Both the position numbers and the translations under genes were made by a program. The notes beneath the pieces are model-generated. The model searched no databases. It was not told where the DNA came from and saw only the letters and a program-made list of their open reading frames with translations. Source: Pseudomonadota bacterium (GTDB taxonomy: Bacteria > Pseudomonadota > Gammaproteobacteria > Steroidobacterales > Steroidobacteraceae). Taken from it: a DNA stretch of 64,000 bases. Location of the stretch: contig CANGJP010000003.1 of NCBI GenBank assembly GCA_947454465.1, positions 44,506-108,505 of the forward strand, given 5' to 3'. Position 1 is the stretch's first letter. Each line of letters starts with the position of its first letter. This document shows positions 36,287 through 46,030 of the stretch, in pieces.

Positions 36287-38485
36287 ATGAATTGCATCCT
36301 GCGCATCGCAATCGATACTCCGCTGCGGCGGCTGTTCGATTACTTGCCTCCCGTTCATTGCAACACCACACCGACACTCGGCATCCGCGTGGGCGTACCC
36401 TTTGGTCGCCGGCGCGTGATCGGTGTACTGGTTGCAGTGACGGCGCACAGCGACGTACCTCAAGCCAAACTACGTCGCGCTCATGAATTCATCGACACGG
36501 AACCGGTTTTTGATTCGCACTTATTCAATCTGCTGCAATGGTCTGCGGAGTACTACCGCCATCCAATAGGCGAGGTCATGGCCAGCGCGCTACCCGGCCA
36601 GTTAGCACAAGGTGCCGCAACCACATCCAGTCGAGAATGCTGGCAACTCACGCCTGACGTGTCGGCGGGATCTCAACAACCGCTGCCCAAGCGCGCCACC
36701 CGCCTGCACACCCTACTGGAGCGCTTGAGCGATGGTGCATGGCACGATGCCACGACACTCGCCAATTTGCACCCGGACTGGCGCACCGGTCTGCGCACGC
36801 TAGAACAACGTGGCCTTGTTCACCGCACCCTCAAAACGCATGCAGAGGCTATTGAACATCCACCACCTCAGCCTGCTGCCATATTGCAACTGGGCACAGC
36901 GCAACACACCGCCGTTCAACACATCGTGGAAAGCCTAGGCCATTTTGCGACCTTGTTATTACACGGCGTCACCGGCAGTGGCAAAACCGAGGTGTACCTG
37001 CAAGCCATCACCGCCGTGATACAACGCGGTGAGCAAGCCTTGGTACTGGCGCCAGAAATAGCACTAACACCACAATTGGTGACCCGATTTCGCAACCGCT
37101 TCTCGGTGCCGATTGCGGTGATTCACTCCGGATTAAGTGATAGCGAACGGTTGTCATCATGGCGTGCGGCACGCAGCGGACAGGCGCGTATTGTCATTGG
37201 GACGCGCTCAGCTATTTTCACCGCATTGCAACGATTAGGACTGATCATCGTCGATGAGGAGCACGATGCATCTTACAAACAGCAGGAAGGATTTCGCTAT
37301 TCGGCACGCGATCTGGCCATTGCTCGTGCGCAGCGGCAAGGCATTCCAATAGTGCTAGGCTCCGCAACGCCCTCACTGGAAAGTCTGTTACGCACCTTAC
37401 GCAAACCTGAGGATTTATTGTCGTTACCCGACCGTGCCGGCGACGCACAAACCCCTACACTGAAATTGGTTGATCTGCGTCAACATGCGGCTAATCAGGG
37501 CTTGTCCACACCAGTGATGATGAGCATCCGTAAGCATCTAGATGCGCAAAGCCAGGTACTGCTTTATCTGAATCGCCGAGGCTTTGCACCCGTGCTGTTC
37601 TGCCCCGGTTGCGGCTGGTCAGCACCCTGTCCACGTTGTGATGCACGCTTGACCGTTCATCAACGTCGCCACAAACTGATTTGCCATCACTGCGCCCATG
37701 AACAACCACTGCGCAACGATTGCCCGGTCTGTCACGCGCCGGTTAAAGCCGTGGGGCAAGGCACGGAGCGCATCGAAGACGCCTTACAAAAAATTTATCC
37801 CGATGCGCCACTGGTGCGCATTGATCGAGATAGTGTCAGTCGTAAAGGCGAACTGGACGCCACCCTAGCGCGGGTTCACTCGGGGGAAGCCAGACTACTT
37901 GTTGGTACCCAAATGCTTTCCAAAGGTCACCATTTCCCCGATGTATCACTGGTGGTCATTCTCGATGCAGACCAAGGCCTGTTCAGCACCGAGTTCCGCG
38001 CCAGTGAACGTCTGGCTCAAAGTATCTTGCAAGTTGCAGGTCGGGCTGGCCGGGGCGATCGTCCTGGCGAGGTGCTGATTCAAACCGAATTTCCTGACCA
38101 TCCGCTACTGCAACGTTTACTCCATGAAGGGTATAGCGGCTTTGCCCACGCTGCGTTGCAAGAACGCGAGCAGGCACACTGGCCGCCTTTTTCCCGGATC
38201 GCCCTACTGCGTGCGGAAGCCACCACGCTCGCGACGGCGGTAACGTTCTTACGGATGGCGCAACAACTGGCCGTAAAACAACAAAAGAAAGTCAACGTGT
38301 TAGGCCCGGCACCGGCTCCAATGACCCGCCGTGCTGGAATGCATCGTGCGCAACTGCTACTGCACGCGGGCAGTGTTGGGCCACTGCAAACCCTACTGGC
38401 GACGCTACTTCCTCAATTAGACGCACTGCCCGACGCGAAACGGGTTCGTTGGTCCGTCGACGTCGATCCGATTGAATTGTTTTAA
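36287..38485 (+). CDS. priA: Primosomal protein N' (replication restart helicase)
   Basis: A 732-residue PriA (ATG 36287, MNCILRIAIDTPLRRLFDYLPP; the TTG at 36257 is not needed). The N-terminal 3'-DNA-binding domain is followed by superfamily 2 helicase motifs: GVTGSGKTEVYLQ, VDEEHDASYKQQEG, and GTQMLSKGHHFPDV. The zinc-binding insertion CPGCGWSAPCPRCD followed by CHHC and CPVCH is complete. PriA restarts collapsed replication forks. Located 79 nt upstream of argS. Confidence 0.97.
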   Translation: MNCILRIAIDTPLRRLFDYLPPVHCNTTPTLGIRVGVPFGRRRVIGVLVAVTAHSDVPQAKLRRAHEFIDTEPVFDSHLFNLLQWSAEYYRHPIGEVMASALPGQLAQGAATTSSRECWQLTPDVSAGSQQPLPKRATRLHTLLERLSDGAWHDATTLANLHPDWRTGLRTLEQRGLVHRTLKTHAEAIEHPPPQPAAILQLGTAQHTAVQHIVESLGHFATLLLHGVTGSGKTEVYLQAITAVIQRGEQALVLAPEIALTPQLVTRFRNRFSVPIAVIHSGLSDSERLSSWRAARSGQARIVIGTRSAIFTALQRLGLIIVDEEHDASYKQQEGFRYSARDLAIARAQRQGIPIVLGSATPSLESLLRTLRKPEDLLSLPDRAGDAQTPTLKLVDLRQHAANQGLSTPVMMSIRKHLDAQSQVLLYLNRRGFAPVLFCPGCGWSAPCPRCDARLTVHQRRHKLICHHCAHEQPLRNDCPVCHAPVKAVGQGTERIEDALQKIYPDAPLVRIDRDSVSRKGELDATLARVHSGEARLLVGTQMLSKGHHFPDVSLVVILDADQGLFSTEFRASERLAQSILQVAGRAGRGDRPGEVLIQTEFPDHPLLQRLLHEGYSGFAHAALQEREQAHWPPFSRIALLRAEATTLATAVTFLRMAQQLAVKQQKKVNVLGPAPAPMTRRAGMHRAQLLLHAGSVGPLQTLLATLLPQLDALPDAKRVRWSVDVDPIELF

Positions 38486-38564
38486 GCATGGTTCTGCGCT
38501 GGCCGCGGCATGGCTTGGCCACGTAGAATGTATCGGATTAGCATAGCCCTACCGTTGATCGAAA

Positions 38565-40286
38565 TTGAAACACCTCATACAGACCCTGCTCGAAACCGCC
38601 CTGCGTCATTTGCCTGAAGGCACGCTGCCGCCTGAATTGGATATACCCAACATCGAACTAGAGCGGACCCGTGACGCCAGTCACGGTGACTTTGCCTGTA
38701 ATCTTGCGATGCGAATCGCCAAAGCGGCCAAACGTAACCCACGCGAACTGGCTCAAGCATTGATCACTGCCTTGCCGACTAATGCCTTCTTAAGCAAGGT
38801 GGAAGTCGCCGGACCGGGCTTTATTAATTTTCATTTGTCACCAAACGCTTATGCGTACGCACTGGATAGTGTAGCGACGGAAGGAACGAGCTATGGACAC
38901 TCGACGTCGGGTCATGGGCAGCAGGTGTTACTCGAATTTGTTTCCGCTAATCCCACAGGGCCCTTGCATGTAGGTCATGGTCGGCAAGCCGCATTAGGTG
39001 ATGCTTTAGGCGCACTGCTGACCACGCAAGGATATAACGTCACCCGTGAATTTTATTACAACGATGCCGGCGTGCAGATTCAGAATTTGGCGCTTTCCGT
39101 GCAAGCACGAGCTAAAGGCTTGAAACCAGGCGACATCGGTTGGCCTGAATCAGCCTATAACGGCGATTATATTGCTGACATTGCAATGGATTTTCTGGCG
39201 GGTAAAACGGTACGCGCCATGGATGGAATAGCCGTTACTGCCAATGGCAACTGCGACGACTTGGAATCAATCCGCCAATTTGCCGTGACTTATTTACGCA
39301 ATGAACAGGACATTGATCTACAAACCTTTGGCGTCAAATTCGATCACTACTATCTTGAATCCAGTCTCTATGCCGATGGCAAAGTAGACAACACCGTGGC
39401 TGGCCTGATGGCCAGCGGTAAAACCTACGAGCAAGATGGTGCGCTATGGTTACGTACCACCGAATATGGCGACGATAAAGATCGCGTGATGCGCAAGTCA
39501 GATGGCGGTTTTACCTACTTTGTTCCCGATGTCGCTTATCACGTAGTGAAATGGCAGCGCGGCTTTGAGCGAGCCATCAATATTCAAGGATCGGATCATC
39601 ACAGTACCATTACCCGAGTTCGTGCCGGTCTTCAGGCATTAAACCTTGGTATTCCTACCGGCTATCCCGATTACGTGCTGCATAAGATGGTTAAGGTGAT
39701 GCGCGGTGGTGAGGAAGTCAAAATTTCTAAGCGTGCAGGCTCGTACGTTACGGTACGAGATCTAATTGAATGGGTAGGAAGAGATGCCGTTCGCTTTTTC
39801 CTCGCCTCACGTCGCGCCGATACCGAATTTGTTTTCGATATTGATCTGGCCCTAGCGCAGGGTGAAGAAAATCCTGTTTACTATGTGCAGTATGCCCATG
39901 CACGAGTATGCAGTGTGTTCCGCCAACTGGCTGAAAAAGGCTGGGCGCACGACCGGACTCATGGTTCTAGCAACTTACATTTACTCACCACCTCCCATGA
40001 AAGCGCGTTGATGCGTCGCGTCACGCAGTACCCAGAGCTACTGGCTACCGCCGCAGCCGCCTTAGAACCGCATCAAATTGCCCATTACTTACGCGAACTA
40101 GCGGGAGACTTCCACACCTATTACAACGCGCATGTTTTCCTAGTAGACGATGCAGCCCTGCGTGATGCACGCTTGAATTTGGTGGCAGCCACCAGACAGG
40201 TTATTGCTAACGGCCTGCAATTGCTTGGCGTGAGCGCCCCTCAATCAATGTGGTCTTCAGATAAAGTAGAAAATCATGGCGCGTGA
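38565..40286 (+). CDS. argS: Arginyl-tRNA synthetase
   Basis: A 573-residue class I synthetase of standard length with a TTG start. The N-terminal Add-1 domain is followed by the HIGH-like [15 protein letters not shown], the region [13 protein letters not shown], the KMSK-equivalent VKISKRAG and the C-terminal anticodon-binding DALR domain. It charges tRNA-Arg. The 3' end overlaps the following SPOR-protein gene by 11 nt. Not linked to the arginine-biosynthesis cluster 5 kb downstream other than by proximity. Confidence 0.97.
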   Translation: MKHLIQTLLETALRHLPEGTLPPELDIPNIELERTRDASHGDFACNLAMRIAKAAKRNPRELAQALITALPTNAFLSKVEVAGPGFINFHLSPNAYAYALDSVATEGTSYGHSTSGHGQQVLLEFVSANPTGPLHVGHGRQAALGDALGALLTTQGYNVTREFYYNDAGVQIQNLALSVQARAKGLKPGDIGWPESAYNGDYIADIAMDFLAGKTVRAMDGIAVTANGNCDDLESIRQFAVTYLRNEQDIDLQTFGVKFDHYYLESSLYADGKVDNTVAGLMASGKTYEQDGALWLRTTEYGDDKDRVMRKSDGGFTYFVPDVAYHVVKWQRGFERAINIQGSDHHSTITRVRAGLQALNLGIPTGYPDYVLHKMVKVMRGGEEVKISKRAGSYVTVRDLIEWVGRDAVRFFLASRRADTEFVFDIDLALAQGEENPVYYVQYAHARVCSVFRQLAEKGWAHDRTHGSSNLHLLTTSHESALMRRVTQYPELLATAAAALEPHQIAHYLRELAGDFHTYYNAHVFLVDDAALRDARLNLVAATRQVIANGLQLLGVSAPQSMWSSDKVENHGA

Positions 40287-40845
40287 TTACAAACATACGC
40301 AGACACGCAGCTCTAGCGGACTGTCTGCTTGGGGTGGATTCGTCATTGGTCTGCTTATCGGCCTAACGATAGCAATAGCAGTCTATATCTATGATCGCCG
40401 CCCCGGCGCACAGAGCACTGCCACCAGCGCACCCATTTCGAATGAACGCTCAAGTAATACCAAGGATGCACCTGCACCAGAATCCGCTCAATCAGATACG
40501 CACTACGATTTTTATGATGTGTTACCCAACATGGAAGTGGAAGTAGCCAATGACAAAAACAAGCCTGCTATTAACGCTTCAACGTCCGGCACGATCGAGG
40601 CGCCAGGCTCTTACATCTTGCAAGTCGGTTCATACCGAAACTTCTCTGATGCGGATCGAGTTCGAGCACGTATCGCTTTACAGGGGATTGAATCGACGGT
40701 ACAAAAAGTCACCATCGATAATGACACTTGGCACCGTGTCCGTATTGGCCCCATTAACAACTTGAATAAGCTGGAAGAAACACGCCGTAAATTACGTGAA
40801 GCGCAAATCGATACGCTAGTGATCAAACAGGAAGATAGTAAGTAA
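40276..40845 (+). CDS. SPOR-domain protein, FtsN-like
   Basis: A 189-residue membrane protein: short basic cytoplasmic N terminus ([13 protein letters not shown]), one TM helix (about 18-38), a variable Ser/Ala/Asn-rich linker, and a C-terminal SPOR domain ([20 protein letters not shown] ... [11 protein letters not shown]) that binds denuded septal peptidoglycan. The argS-SPOR order is common in gammaproteobacteria, where the gene is often annotated ftsN-like. It probably takes part in cell division. Confidence 0.88.
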   Translation: MARDYKHTQTRSSSGLSAWGGFVIGLLIGLTIAIAVYIYDRRPGAQSTATSAPISNERSSNTKDAPAPESAQSDTHYDFYDVLPNMEVEVANDKNKPAINASTSGTIEAPGSYILQVGSYRNFSDADRVRARIALQGIESTVQKVTIDNDTWHRVRIGPINNLNKLEETRRKLREAQIDTLVIKQEDSK

Positions 40846-40858
40846 CCACGACCCAGTG

Positions 40859-40888
40859 TTAAGCACACACTGATCCTGTGGTGCTTAA
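40859..40888. terminator. Probable terminator between convergent genes
   Basis: Inverted repeat TTAAGCAC / GTGCTTAA with further CAC/GTG pairing inside. It lies between convergent genes (SPOR protein and esterase) but lacks a good T-run, so termination would be weak or the element may be an mRNA end structure. Confidence 0.5.
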
Positions 40889-40896
40889 TAATGGAA

Positions 40897-41583
40897 TCAG
40901 TTCAGGACTTGCTGTAACCACGCGGAAATATCGCCAATTTCATCAGCGCACACTGAATGCGGCATGTCATAGTAACGAAAATCCACGGCATAGCCCTGCG
41001 TTAACAACAGATCACGAGAACGCTCGGCCAGTTGTAATGGGACAATCGTATCCTCCCGACCATGGCACATTAGGATGGGAATGTCGCCATTTTCGACGCT
41101 GGCTTCTGTCGCCAATGATTGACGCAAAGGAAGATAGGTAGATAAAGGCATGACACCCGCCAACCGCTGTGGATAACGCAGTGCCACCTGCAATGCAATC
41201 GCACCACCCTGCGAAAAGCCGGCAATCACGATACGCCGCGCCTCAATGCCCGCAGCCAATTCCGCTTGAATCAGCTGACGTACCCGCAGTTCAGATTCAC
41301 GAATGCCGACGACATCTTCTTCTGCCTGAAGCGCGAGGGCCTTGATGTCATACCAAGCACGCATCACATAACCATTATTAAGCGTCACAGGTCGATGCGG
41401 CGCATGTGGAAATACAAAGCGTACGGATAAAGCTTCCGGCAAGTGCAATTGCGATACGATGGATACAAAATCGTAGCCATCTGCGCCCAATCCATGTAAC
41501 CAAATAACACTGGACGTAGCAGGCCGAGCGGGCTGCAAAACAATGGCCTCTGACTGCTCCTGCGTACTGTATTGCATGATCAT
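40897..41583 (-). CDS. Alpha/beta-hydrolase carboxylesterase (EstB/YpfH type)
   Basis: A 228-residue cytosolic serine hydrolase of the phospholipase/carboxylesterase family. Motifs: VIWLHGLGADGYDF (oxyanion region), nucleophile in AGFSQGGAIAL, Asp in CHGREDTIVP, and His in MPHSVCADEI. Length and layout match Pseudomonas EstB and E. coli YpfH. Substrates of such enzymes are short acyl esters; depalmitoylase-like activity occurs in eukaryotic homologues. Two ATGs lie close together at the start (41583 and 41577). Confidence 0.9.
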   Translation of the reverse strand: MIMQYSTQEQSEAIVLQPARPATSSVIWLHGLGADGYDFVSIVSQLHLPEALSVRFVFPHAPHRPVTLNNGYVMRAWYDIKALALQAEEDVVGIRESELRVRQLIQAELAAGIEARRIVIAGFSQGGAIALQVALRYPQRLAGVMPLSTYLPLRQSLATEASVENGDIPILMCHGREDTIVPLQLAERSRDLLLTQGYAVDFRYYDMPHSVCADEIGDISAWLQQVLN

Positions 41584-41607
41584 CCAACCCTACGGTTGTA
41601 GTGAACG

Positions 41608-42831
41608 TTAAGACGATTGCGCCGCTTTCAGTGCCGCAGCACGCTGCTGCTTCTGTTTGCGACGTGCCAGATACTGTAACCAACCTGTTACCAGCAACAC
41701 GGGCATCATCAAGCTCGTGAACAACATCAGAATCCGTCCACCGATACCGAAATAGCCTCCGGAATGCAGATCGAAATTGCGCTCGACAATTTTTTGCAGA
41801 ACTGATTTATCACTAAAGCGCTGGTGAGTAACCACCGCACCCGATTGAGCATCCAATACGATCGTACTGGTGTTACGACCCCCTTTTTTCGTGACCGGCT
41901 CATTCATGAGGTAATTTATTTTTAATTCTTGCTCAGTACTGCTACCGAACTGCAAAGTAGCTACCGCATAGTCGGGCACTTCACGTTGGAACGCACTCCA
42001 TAGCATTGTAAGTTGATCGGGAGCCGATCGTGTCAGTGGAGGACTAGACTGGTTTTCTTCATCGCGCCGGCGAGGCGCCACACCCGCTACTTTGTTGACC
42101 CCATCTTTATACCAACCCATTTCGCTCATCATCAGACCACTATGAGCACTGAGCAAATAACCTACAAACACTACAGTACCCAAGACCGCATGTAAGTTGT
42201 AATTGAATGCATAGCCTTTTAGTCGCCAATGAATTTTTAACCACGTGCGCCATTCGGAGGCCTTACGACGTGGCCAGCGCAAATAGAGCCCAGACCCTGC
42301 CATGATCAGCAGACACAACACCGCTGTCGATGTGATCAACTTGCCCAATGAGAAACGATGATCACCATTGCGTTCATTATGCTGCTGTCCATTATCTTCA
42401 TGATCCCCCGCAGCACCTAACATCAACTCACGATGCAAATCTTGAACCGTAGCCATGAAGGCCTGACCGCGCGGCGCATAAGCAGACTTAACCCCGCCCG
42501 TGTAGGGATTGATCCACACGCTGCCATTATCTTGAGTAGGTCGGCCCCGTCTTTGGGCTCCAAACTCGGCTTTGACTGCCCGCTCAGGATCAGCAGAAAC
42601 TACCAACGCCGAGACAGACTGATCCGGATGCACGGCCTGTGCAGCGATCAATACCTGCTCTGGAGTCAAACGCGACTCCATCGGAACCACATATCCCGGG
42701 CGACCATTCAATAGAGACAGAATTTCGTCTTCAAAAACCAGTATGGCGCCACTGACCCCCATCAACGCCAGCACCATGCCAATTGAAATGCCAATCAACC
42801 AGTGAACATTGAATAAAAATTTTCTTAACAT
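41608..42831 (-). CDS. PepSY-associated TM helix family protein
   Basis: Start ATG 42831 (MLRKFLFNVHWLIGISIG) with GGGAGTGG ribosome-binding site; 407 residues. Four TM helices: the first is at residues 8-30, then a large periplasmic region with PepSY-like parts, a pair of helices near 175-250, and a last helix near 365-385 (LMLFTSLMMPVLLVTGWLQYLARR). Conserved HxxG-type residues LHAVLGTVVFVG and NFDLHSGGYFG fit the PepSY_TM family (FecR/siderophore-reductase-like proteins, possibly haem-binding). An iron or redox role is plausible but not shown. Confidence 0.85.
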   Translation of the reverse strand: MLRKFLFNVHWLIGISIGMVLALMGVSGAILVFEDEILSLLNGRPGYVVPMESRLTPEQVLIAAQAVHPDQSVSALVVSADPERAVKAEFGAQRRGRPTQDNGSVWINPYTGGVKSAYAPRGQAFMATVQDLHRELMLGAAGDHEDNGQQHNERNGDHRFSLGKLITSTAVLCLLIMAGSGLYLRWPRRKASEWRTWLKIHWRLKGYAFNYNLHAVLGTVVFVGYLLSAHSGLMMSEMGWYKDGVNKVAGVAPRRRDEENQSSPPLTRSAPDQLTMLWSAFQREVPDYAVATLQFGSSTEQELKINYLMNEPVTKKGGRNTSTIVLDAQSGAVVTHQRFSDKSVLQKIVERNFDLHSGGYFGIGGRILMLFTSLMMPVLLVTGWLQYLARRKQKQQRAAALKAAQSS

Positions 42832-43028
42832 GCAAACCACTCCCGAGCCCATCAGCGCATTTCCTGACCCAGCAGGCAGGACGCGTAACCTAGCGATCTT
42901 AGGCATTCTACCTGCCTAATAAACATAGCGCAGACATCAGTGCACAAATCTTTACTTCCAATCCATCCATCGCCATGACCCACTGGCAAGTATCGGTTTT
43001 ATAGTGTCAGCTTGCTACGGAAATACCC

Positions 43029-43502
43029 ATGCTCACACACTTCCAACGCCCAATCGCTATTGCCGTGTTACTCAGTAGCTTGACTGTACTTACGCCACTG
43101 CATGCCGCGCCGATCGATGAGTTTCGTCTTAGTGATATTGAACAAACCCTTCATGCACTGGAGTCCACCGTCAAGGAACAGGCCCGCCAAATTGCTGAAC
43201 TTCAGCGCCAATTGGGACACACTCCCTTGCCCGCAACCGCAACCACAACGACTACGTCAACGCCCATCAGCAGCGACTCTCGCTGGATGAGCAGTGAAAA
43301 TTGGCTGCAGATCAAGCTCGGCATGAATGAGTTACAGGTTATTGACCTGCTCGGTCCACCCACCCAACTGCGCACGAGCGATGACCAAACCGCTCGCATT
43401 CTTATGTATGCCATTGAAATTGGCCGCTCTGGATTTCTCTCCGGCCGTGTCATCCTAAACAAGGGCATAGTCAGTCTAATTGAAATCCCGAGTTTGAAAT
43501 AA
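43029..43502 (+). CDS. Exported coiled-coil protein with SmpA/BamE-like C-terminal part
   Basis: A 157-residue protein. The signal peptide ends in PLHA; a short coiled coil follows ([26 protein letters not shown], about 35-62; only its first and last residues matter: heptads of Ile/Leu). A Thr-rich linker leads to [20 protein letters not shown], which resembles the SmpA/OmlA (BamE) motif of small outer-membrane-associated proteins. The role is unknown. It lies 43 nt upstream of the YqhA-type gene. Confidence 0.6.
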   Translation: MLTHFQRPIAIAVLLSSLTVLTPLHAAPIDEFRLSDIEQTLHALESTVKEQARQIAELQRQLGHTPLPATATTTTTSTPISSDSRWMSSENWLQIKLGMNELQVIDLLGPPTQLRTSDDQTARILMYAIEIGRSGFLSGRVILNKGIVSLIEIPSLK

Positions 43503-43545
43503 TTCACCACTAAAATATCATTTTAGCTTCAGTCCACCATGGGTA

Positions 43546-44058
43546 ATGAGCATGCTTGAACGCTCCATCGAAAAATTGTTATTTGCAAGCCGCTGGATAC
43601 TGGCTCCCGTATATCTGGGCATGTCGATTGCACTGATCGCACTAGGCATCAAGTTTTTCCAAGAGGCATGGCATGTCATTGCCCATGTCATTACCATGGA
43701 AGAATCTGATCTAGTACTCACCTTACTTGCGATGATTGATCTGGTACTGGTAGGTAGCCTGATCGTGATGGTGATGTTTTCGGGTTATGAAAATTTTGTC
43801 TCACGCATTGATGTGGCCGGCGAAGGCGATAAGCTCGGCTGGTTAGGCAAACTTGATGCCGGTACGCTAAAACTGAAAGTCGCAGCCTCTATCGTGGCGA
43901 TTTCATCCATTCATTTACTACGCGCATTCATGGAAGCGCAATCTATCGATAACGATAAACTCATGTGGTACGTCATCATCCACCTGACATTCGTCATCTC
44001 TGCGGTATTAATGGGAGTTTTAGATAAAATGGCCTTTGCTTCGCATCGCGAACATTAG
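43546..44058 (+). CDS. yqhA: UPF0114/YqhA family membrane protein
   Basis: A 170-residue membrane protein with three to four helices. The N-terminal [19 protein letters not shown] and the internal [20 protein letters not shown] are diagnostic of the UPF0114 (YqhA, TIGR00645) family. Function unknown. Length equals that of the E. coli homologue. Confidence 0.92.
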   Translation: MSMLERSIEKLLFASRWILAPVYLGMSIALIALGIKFFQEAWHVIAHVITMEESDLVLTLLAMIDLVLVGSLIVMVMFSGYENFVSRIDVAGEGDKLGWLGKLDAGTLKLKVAASIVAISSIHLLRAFMEAQSIDNDKLMWYVIIHLTFVISAVLMGVLDKMAFASHREH

Positions 44059-44105
44059 GAACAAGTTACTCTGGCGCTAATGAATACAAGTCACTGGCGA
44101 GCCGT

Positions 44106-44717
44106 TCAATCATATTCGGTCGCCAGACTCGGCTGCAGATAATGTCGATGCAGCAAACGCAATTGAGCTGCAGTGATCCGCCCCGTCGATAATTCAGGCA
44201 GTCCATTGATAGGAAAGAACCCTACGCCGTCGGTTTCCATGCTTTCCTGCGGGGTACCGCCGGTAATTTCACAGACAAATAATAATTTCCATAAATGAAA
44301 CATAAAGCTCGGATAATTGTGGATGTTGCGATCGTGCACCGCAGCCAGTTTAAGAACACGCGCGGTATAGCCTGACTCTTGTTCGATCTCTTTCAAGATA
44401 GCAACTGAAGGCGACTCATTTACATCCGCAAAACCACCCGGCACCGTCCACCTACCATCGCTACGTTCACGCACCAACAGCACTTGGTCATCACGAAAAA
44501 TTGCCCCGCGCACATCTAACTTAGGCGTGACATACCCCTGCTCCACCTGCCAGATTTCTTTAAGGTGTTCAGCTCGATAGACATCATTAGCGATTAAGTC
44601 TGTGGCGATGCGAATCACTTCCGCATAGCGTTCTTTTTCGAATTCATTCTCGGTGTAGTGCAGTCCGGTATGCGCGAGCGCTAATAATCGTCTTGCACGA
44701 TCTAACAAAATGCTCAT
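44106..44717 (-). CDS. Nudix hydrolase with Nudix_N domain
   Basis: A 203-residue protein with a helical Nudix_N domain (about 1-60, ARRLLALAHTGLHY) and a catalytic Nudix domain. The Nudix box reads GGFADVNESPS ... KEIEQESGY, so the consensus REUxEE appears as KEIEQE: Arg is Lys and the first Glu of the pair is Gln, while the last Glu is kept. Nucleoside-diphosphate derivatives such as ADP-ribose or CDP-choline are substrates of relatives. It begins 6 nt after the cyclophilin gene, so the two probably form one transcript. Confidence 0.87.
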   Translation of the reverse strand: MSILLDRARRLLALAHTGLHYTENEFEKERYAEVIRIATDLIANDVYRAEHLKEIWQVEQGYVTPKLDVRGAIFRDDQVLLVRERSDGRWTVPGGFADVNESPSVAILKEIEQESGYTARVLKLAAVHDRNIHNYPSFMFHLWKLLFVCEITGGTPQESMETDGVGFFPINGLPELSTGRITAAQLRLLHRHYLQPSLATEYD

Positions 44718-44723
44718 CAGCCG

Positions 44724-45380
44724 TCACTCCACACGGCGCACTGTCAGTATTTTGATTTCCTTTTCTAGCATCTGACCCTTCATTACCCCCACCCCTGCAG
44801 TTTGCGAACGCGGCTGATCAATGATGGTTCGTAACACTTCCATACCCTCGATAATCCGTCCAAACACGGCATAGCCTAAGTTATCGCCCGAGGCTTGTGG
44901 ATTTGCGTCCATCGCCTTCAAATCTCCTAACACCATAAAGAATTCGGCCGTGGCGGTACCGGGTGCCAGTCGCGCCATAGAAATCGCACCGTTAACATGA
45001 CTCAAACCCGTGACCGTTGTTGGTTCGTGCGCAATGGGTTTGAGTAGACGTTTCGGATCGCTTTTGACCCCAGCTTGCGCAAACCCATATTCACCGGTAT
45101 CGCCGATTTTCACGGCGCGATAAAACGTGATGCCATCCAAGCGCTTTTGATCGACATAGCGCAAGAAATTGGCTGTGGTAATGGGCGCACGCTCCTTTTC
45201 TACCAGCAGCAGGATGGGGCCAAGAGTGGTCTGCATCCGTACCTTCACCGTGGCCGGCACTGGAATGGGAGCGGTAGCAGTTTCCACCTGCGCATCAGCA
45301 CGCTCGGCAGTCAGCGACTCTGAAACGTCCTGGGCTACCGCCGCATCTGACAACAGCCACATAAAACTTAATACTTTCAT
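44724..45380 (-). CDS. Cyclophilin-type peptidyl-prolyl isomerase, exported
   Basis: Start chosen: ATG 45380, giving a signal peptide (MKVLSFMWLLSDAAVAQ) and 218 residues. A longer frame to 45491 would run through the ARG-box operator and is unlikely. The cyclophilin domain shows TTLGPILLLVEKERAP, ANFLRYVD, FYRAVK, GAISMARLAPGTATAEFF and GYAVFGRIIEGMEV. Catalytic Arg and Phe of cyclophilins (FYR, EFF) are present. Predicted to act in the periplasm. Divergent from argR. Confidence 0.88.
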   Translation of the reverse strand: MKVLSFMWLLSDAAVAQDVSESLTAERADAQVETATAPIPVPATVKVRMQTTLGPILLLVEKERAPITTANFLRYVDQKRLDGITFYRAVKIGDTGEYGFAQAGVKSDPKRLLKPIAHEPTTVTGLSHVNGAISMARLAPGTATAEFFMVLGDLKAMDANPQASGDNLGYAVFGRIIEGMEVLRTIIDQPRSQTAGVGVMKGQMLEKEIKILTVRRVE

Positions 45381-45450
45381 GAGGTTGCAAAAAATCGAAC
45401 ACGCATTCTGGCTCACCGCCTTAATTTGAGCGGTGATTTTCTTGACCCGA

Positions 45451-45488
45451 GCTGCATATTTATGCAGAATATCGTAAATTTTATGCAT
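45451..45488. promoter_or_regulatory. Two ARG-box-like operators upstream of argR
   Basis: First box at 45451-45468 contains the perfect half sites CTGCAT and ATGCAG around ATTT, close to the E. coli ARG box plan TGAAT-N4-ATTCA. Two bases later a weaker 18-nt box (45471-45488, ATCGTAAATTTTATGCAT) follows. A 2-3 nt spacing between tandem boxes is what hexameric ArgR needs. Position just before argR suggests autoregulation and control of the arg operon. Confidence 0.7.
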
Positions 45489-45534
45489 CAATGAACCTTC
45501 CCCTCACGCCAACCCATTACCGCAACTCCGCACC

Positions 45535-45987
45535 ATGGCCGCTGAACTGCACCAATCCACCCTACGCCGCGCGGCGATCGTCAAGATCATCCGCGAATCG
45601 GTGGTGCACAAGCAATCAGAGTTGGTCAGTCTACTGAAACAACAGGGTTTTGATGCCACCCAATCCAGCGTCAGCCGTGATTTGCGGGAGTTGCAAGTTG
45701 CCAAAGCCGGTGACCATTACATCGTGCCGCAAAATGCGATCAGTCAAACCGATCCCTTCAGCGCCATCAGTGGCTTTGTGACCCAAATTCGTACTGCCGG
45801 CAGTTCGCTGACGGTTATCAATACGCGCGCGGGCACGGCTCAGAGCGTGGCGGTTGCCATTGATCAAGCACAGTGGCCTGAAGTAGTCGGTACGATTTCT
45901 GGAGACGATACGATTTTCATCGCCACTGAAGACGGCCACGCACAGAAAACACTCGAGTCGCGTTTACGCGCCATCTTCTCCTTGTAA
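45535..45987 (+). CDS. argR: Arginine repressor ArgR
   Basis: A 150-residue ArgR. The N-terminal winged helix contains the SSVSRDLRELQVAK recognition region; the C-terminal hexamerisation and arginine-binding domain holds the GTISGDDTIF motif whose two Asp residues contact arginine. It is the first gene of the arginine cluster, 43 nt before argG, preceded by ARG-box-like palindromes. This puts the regulator inside the operon it likely controls, as in some Bacteroidetes clusters. Confidence 0.95.
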   Translation: MAAELHQSTLRRAAIVKIIRESVVHKQSELVSLLKQQGFDATQSSVSRDLRELQVAKAGDHYIVPQNAISQTDPFSAISGFVTQIRTAGSSLTVINTRAGTAQSVAVAIDQAQWPEVVGTISGDDTIFIATEDGHAQKTLESRLRAIFSL

Positions 45988-46030
45988 TTCCATTTCCTAT
46001 TGTTCCGATTATTAGAGATTGCTTTGCATC

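Noticed and set aside
36076..36306. 76-codon minus-strand frame upstream of priA
   Set aside because: No domain, signal peptide or ribosome-binding site is recognisable, and it overlaps the true start of priA; treated as chance.
45381..45491. Longer N terminus of the cyclophilin (start at 45491)
   Set aside because: The extension would cover the ARG-box operators and adds a non-homologous leader before the signal peptide; the ATG at 45380 gives a normal exported cyclophilin.
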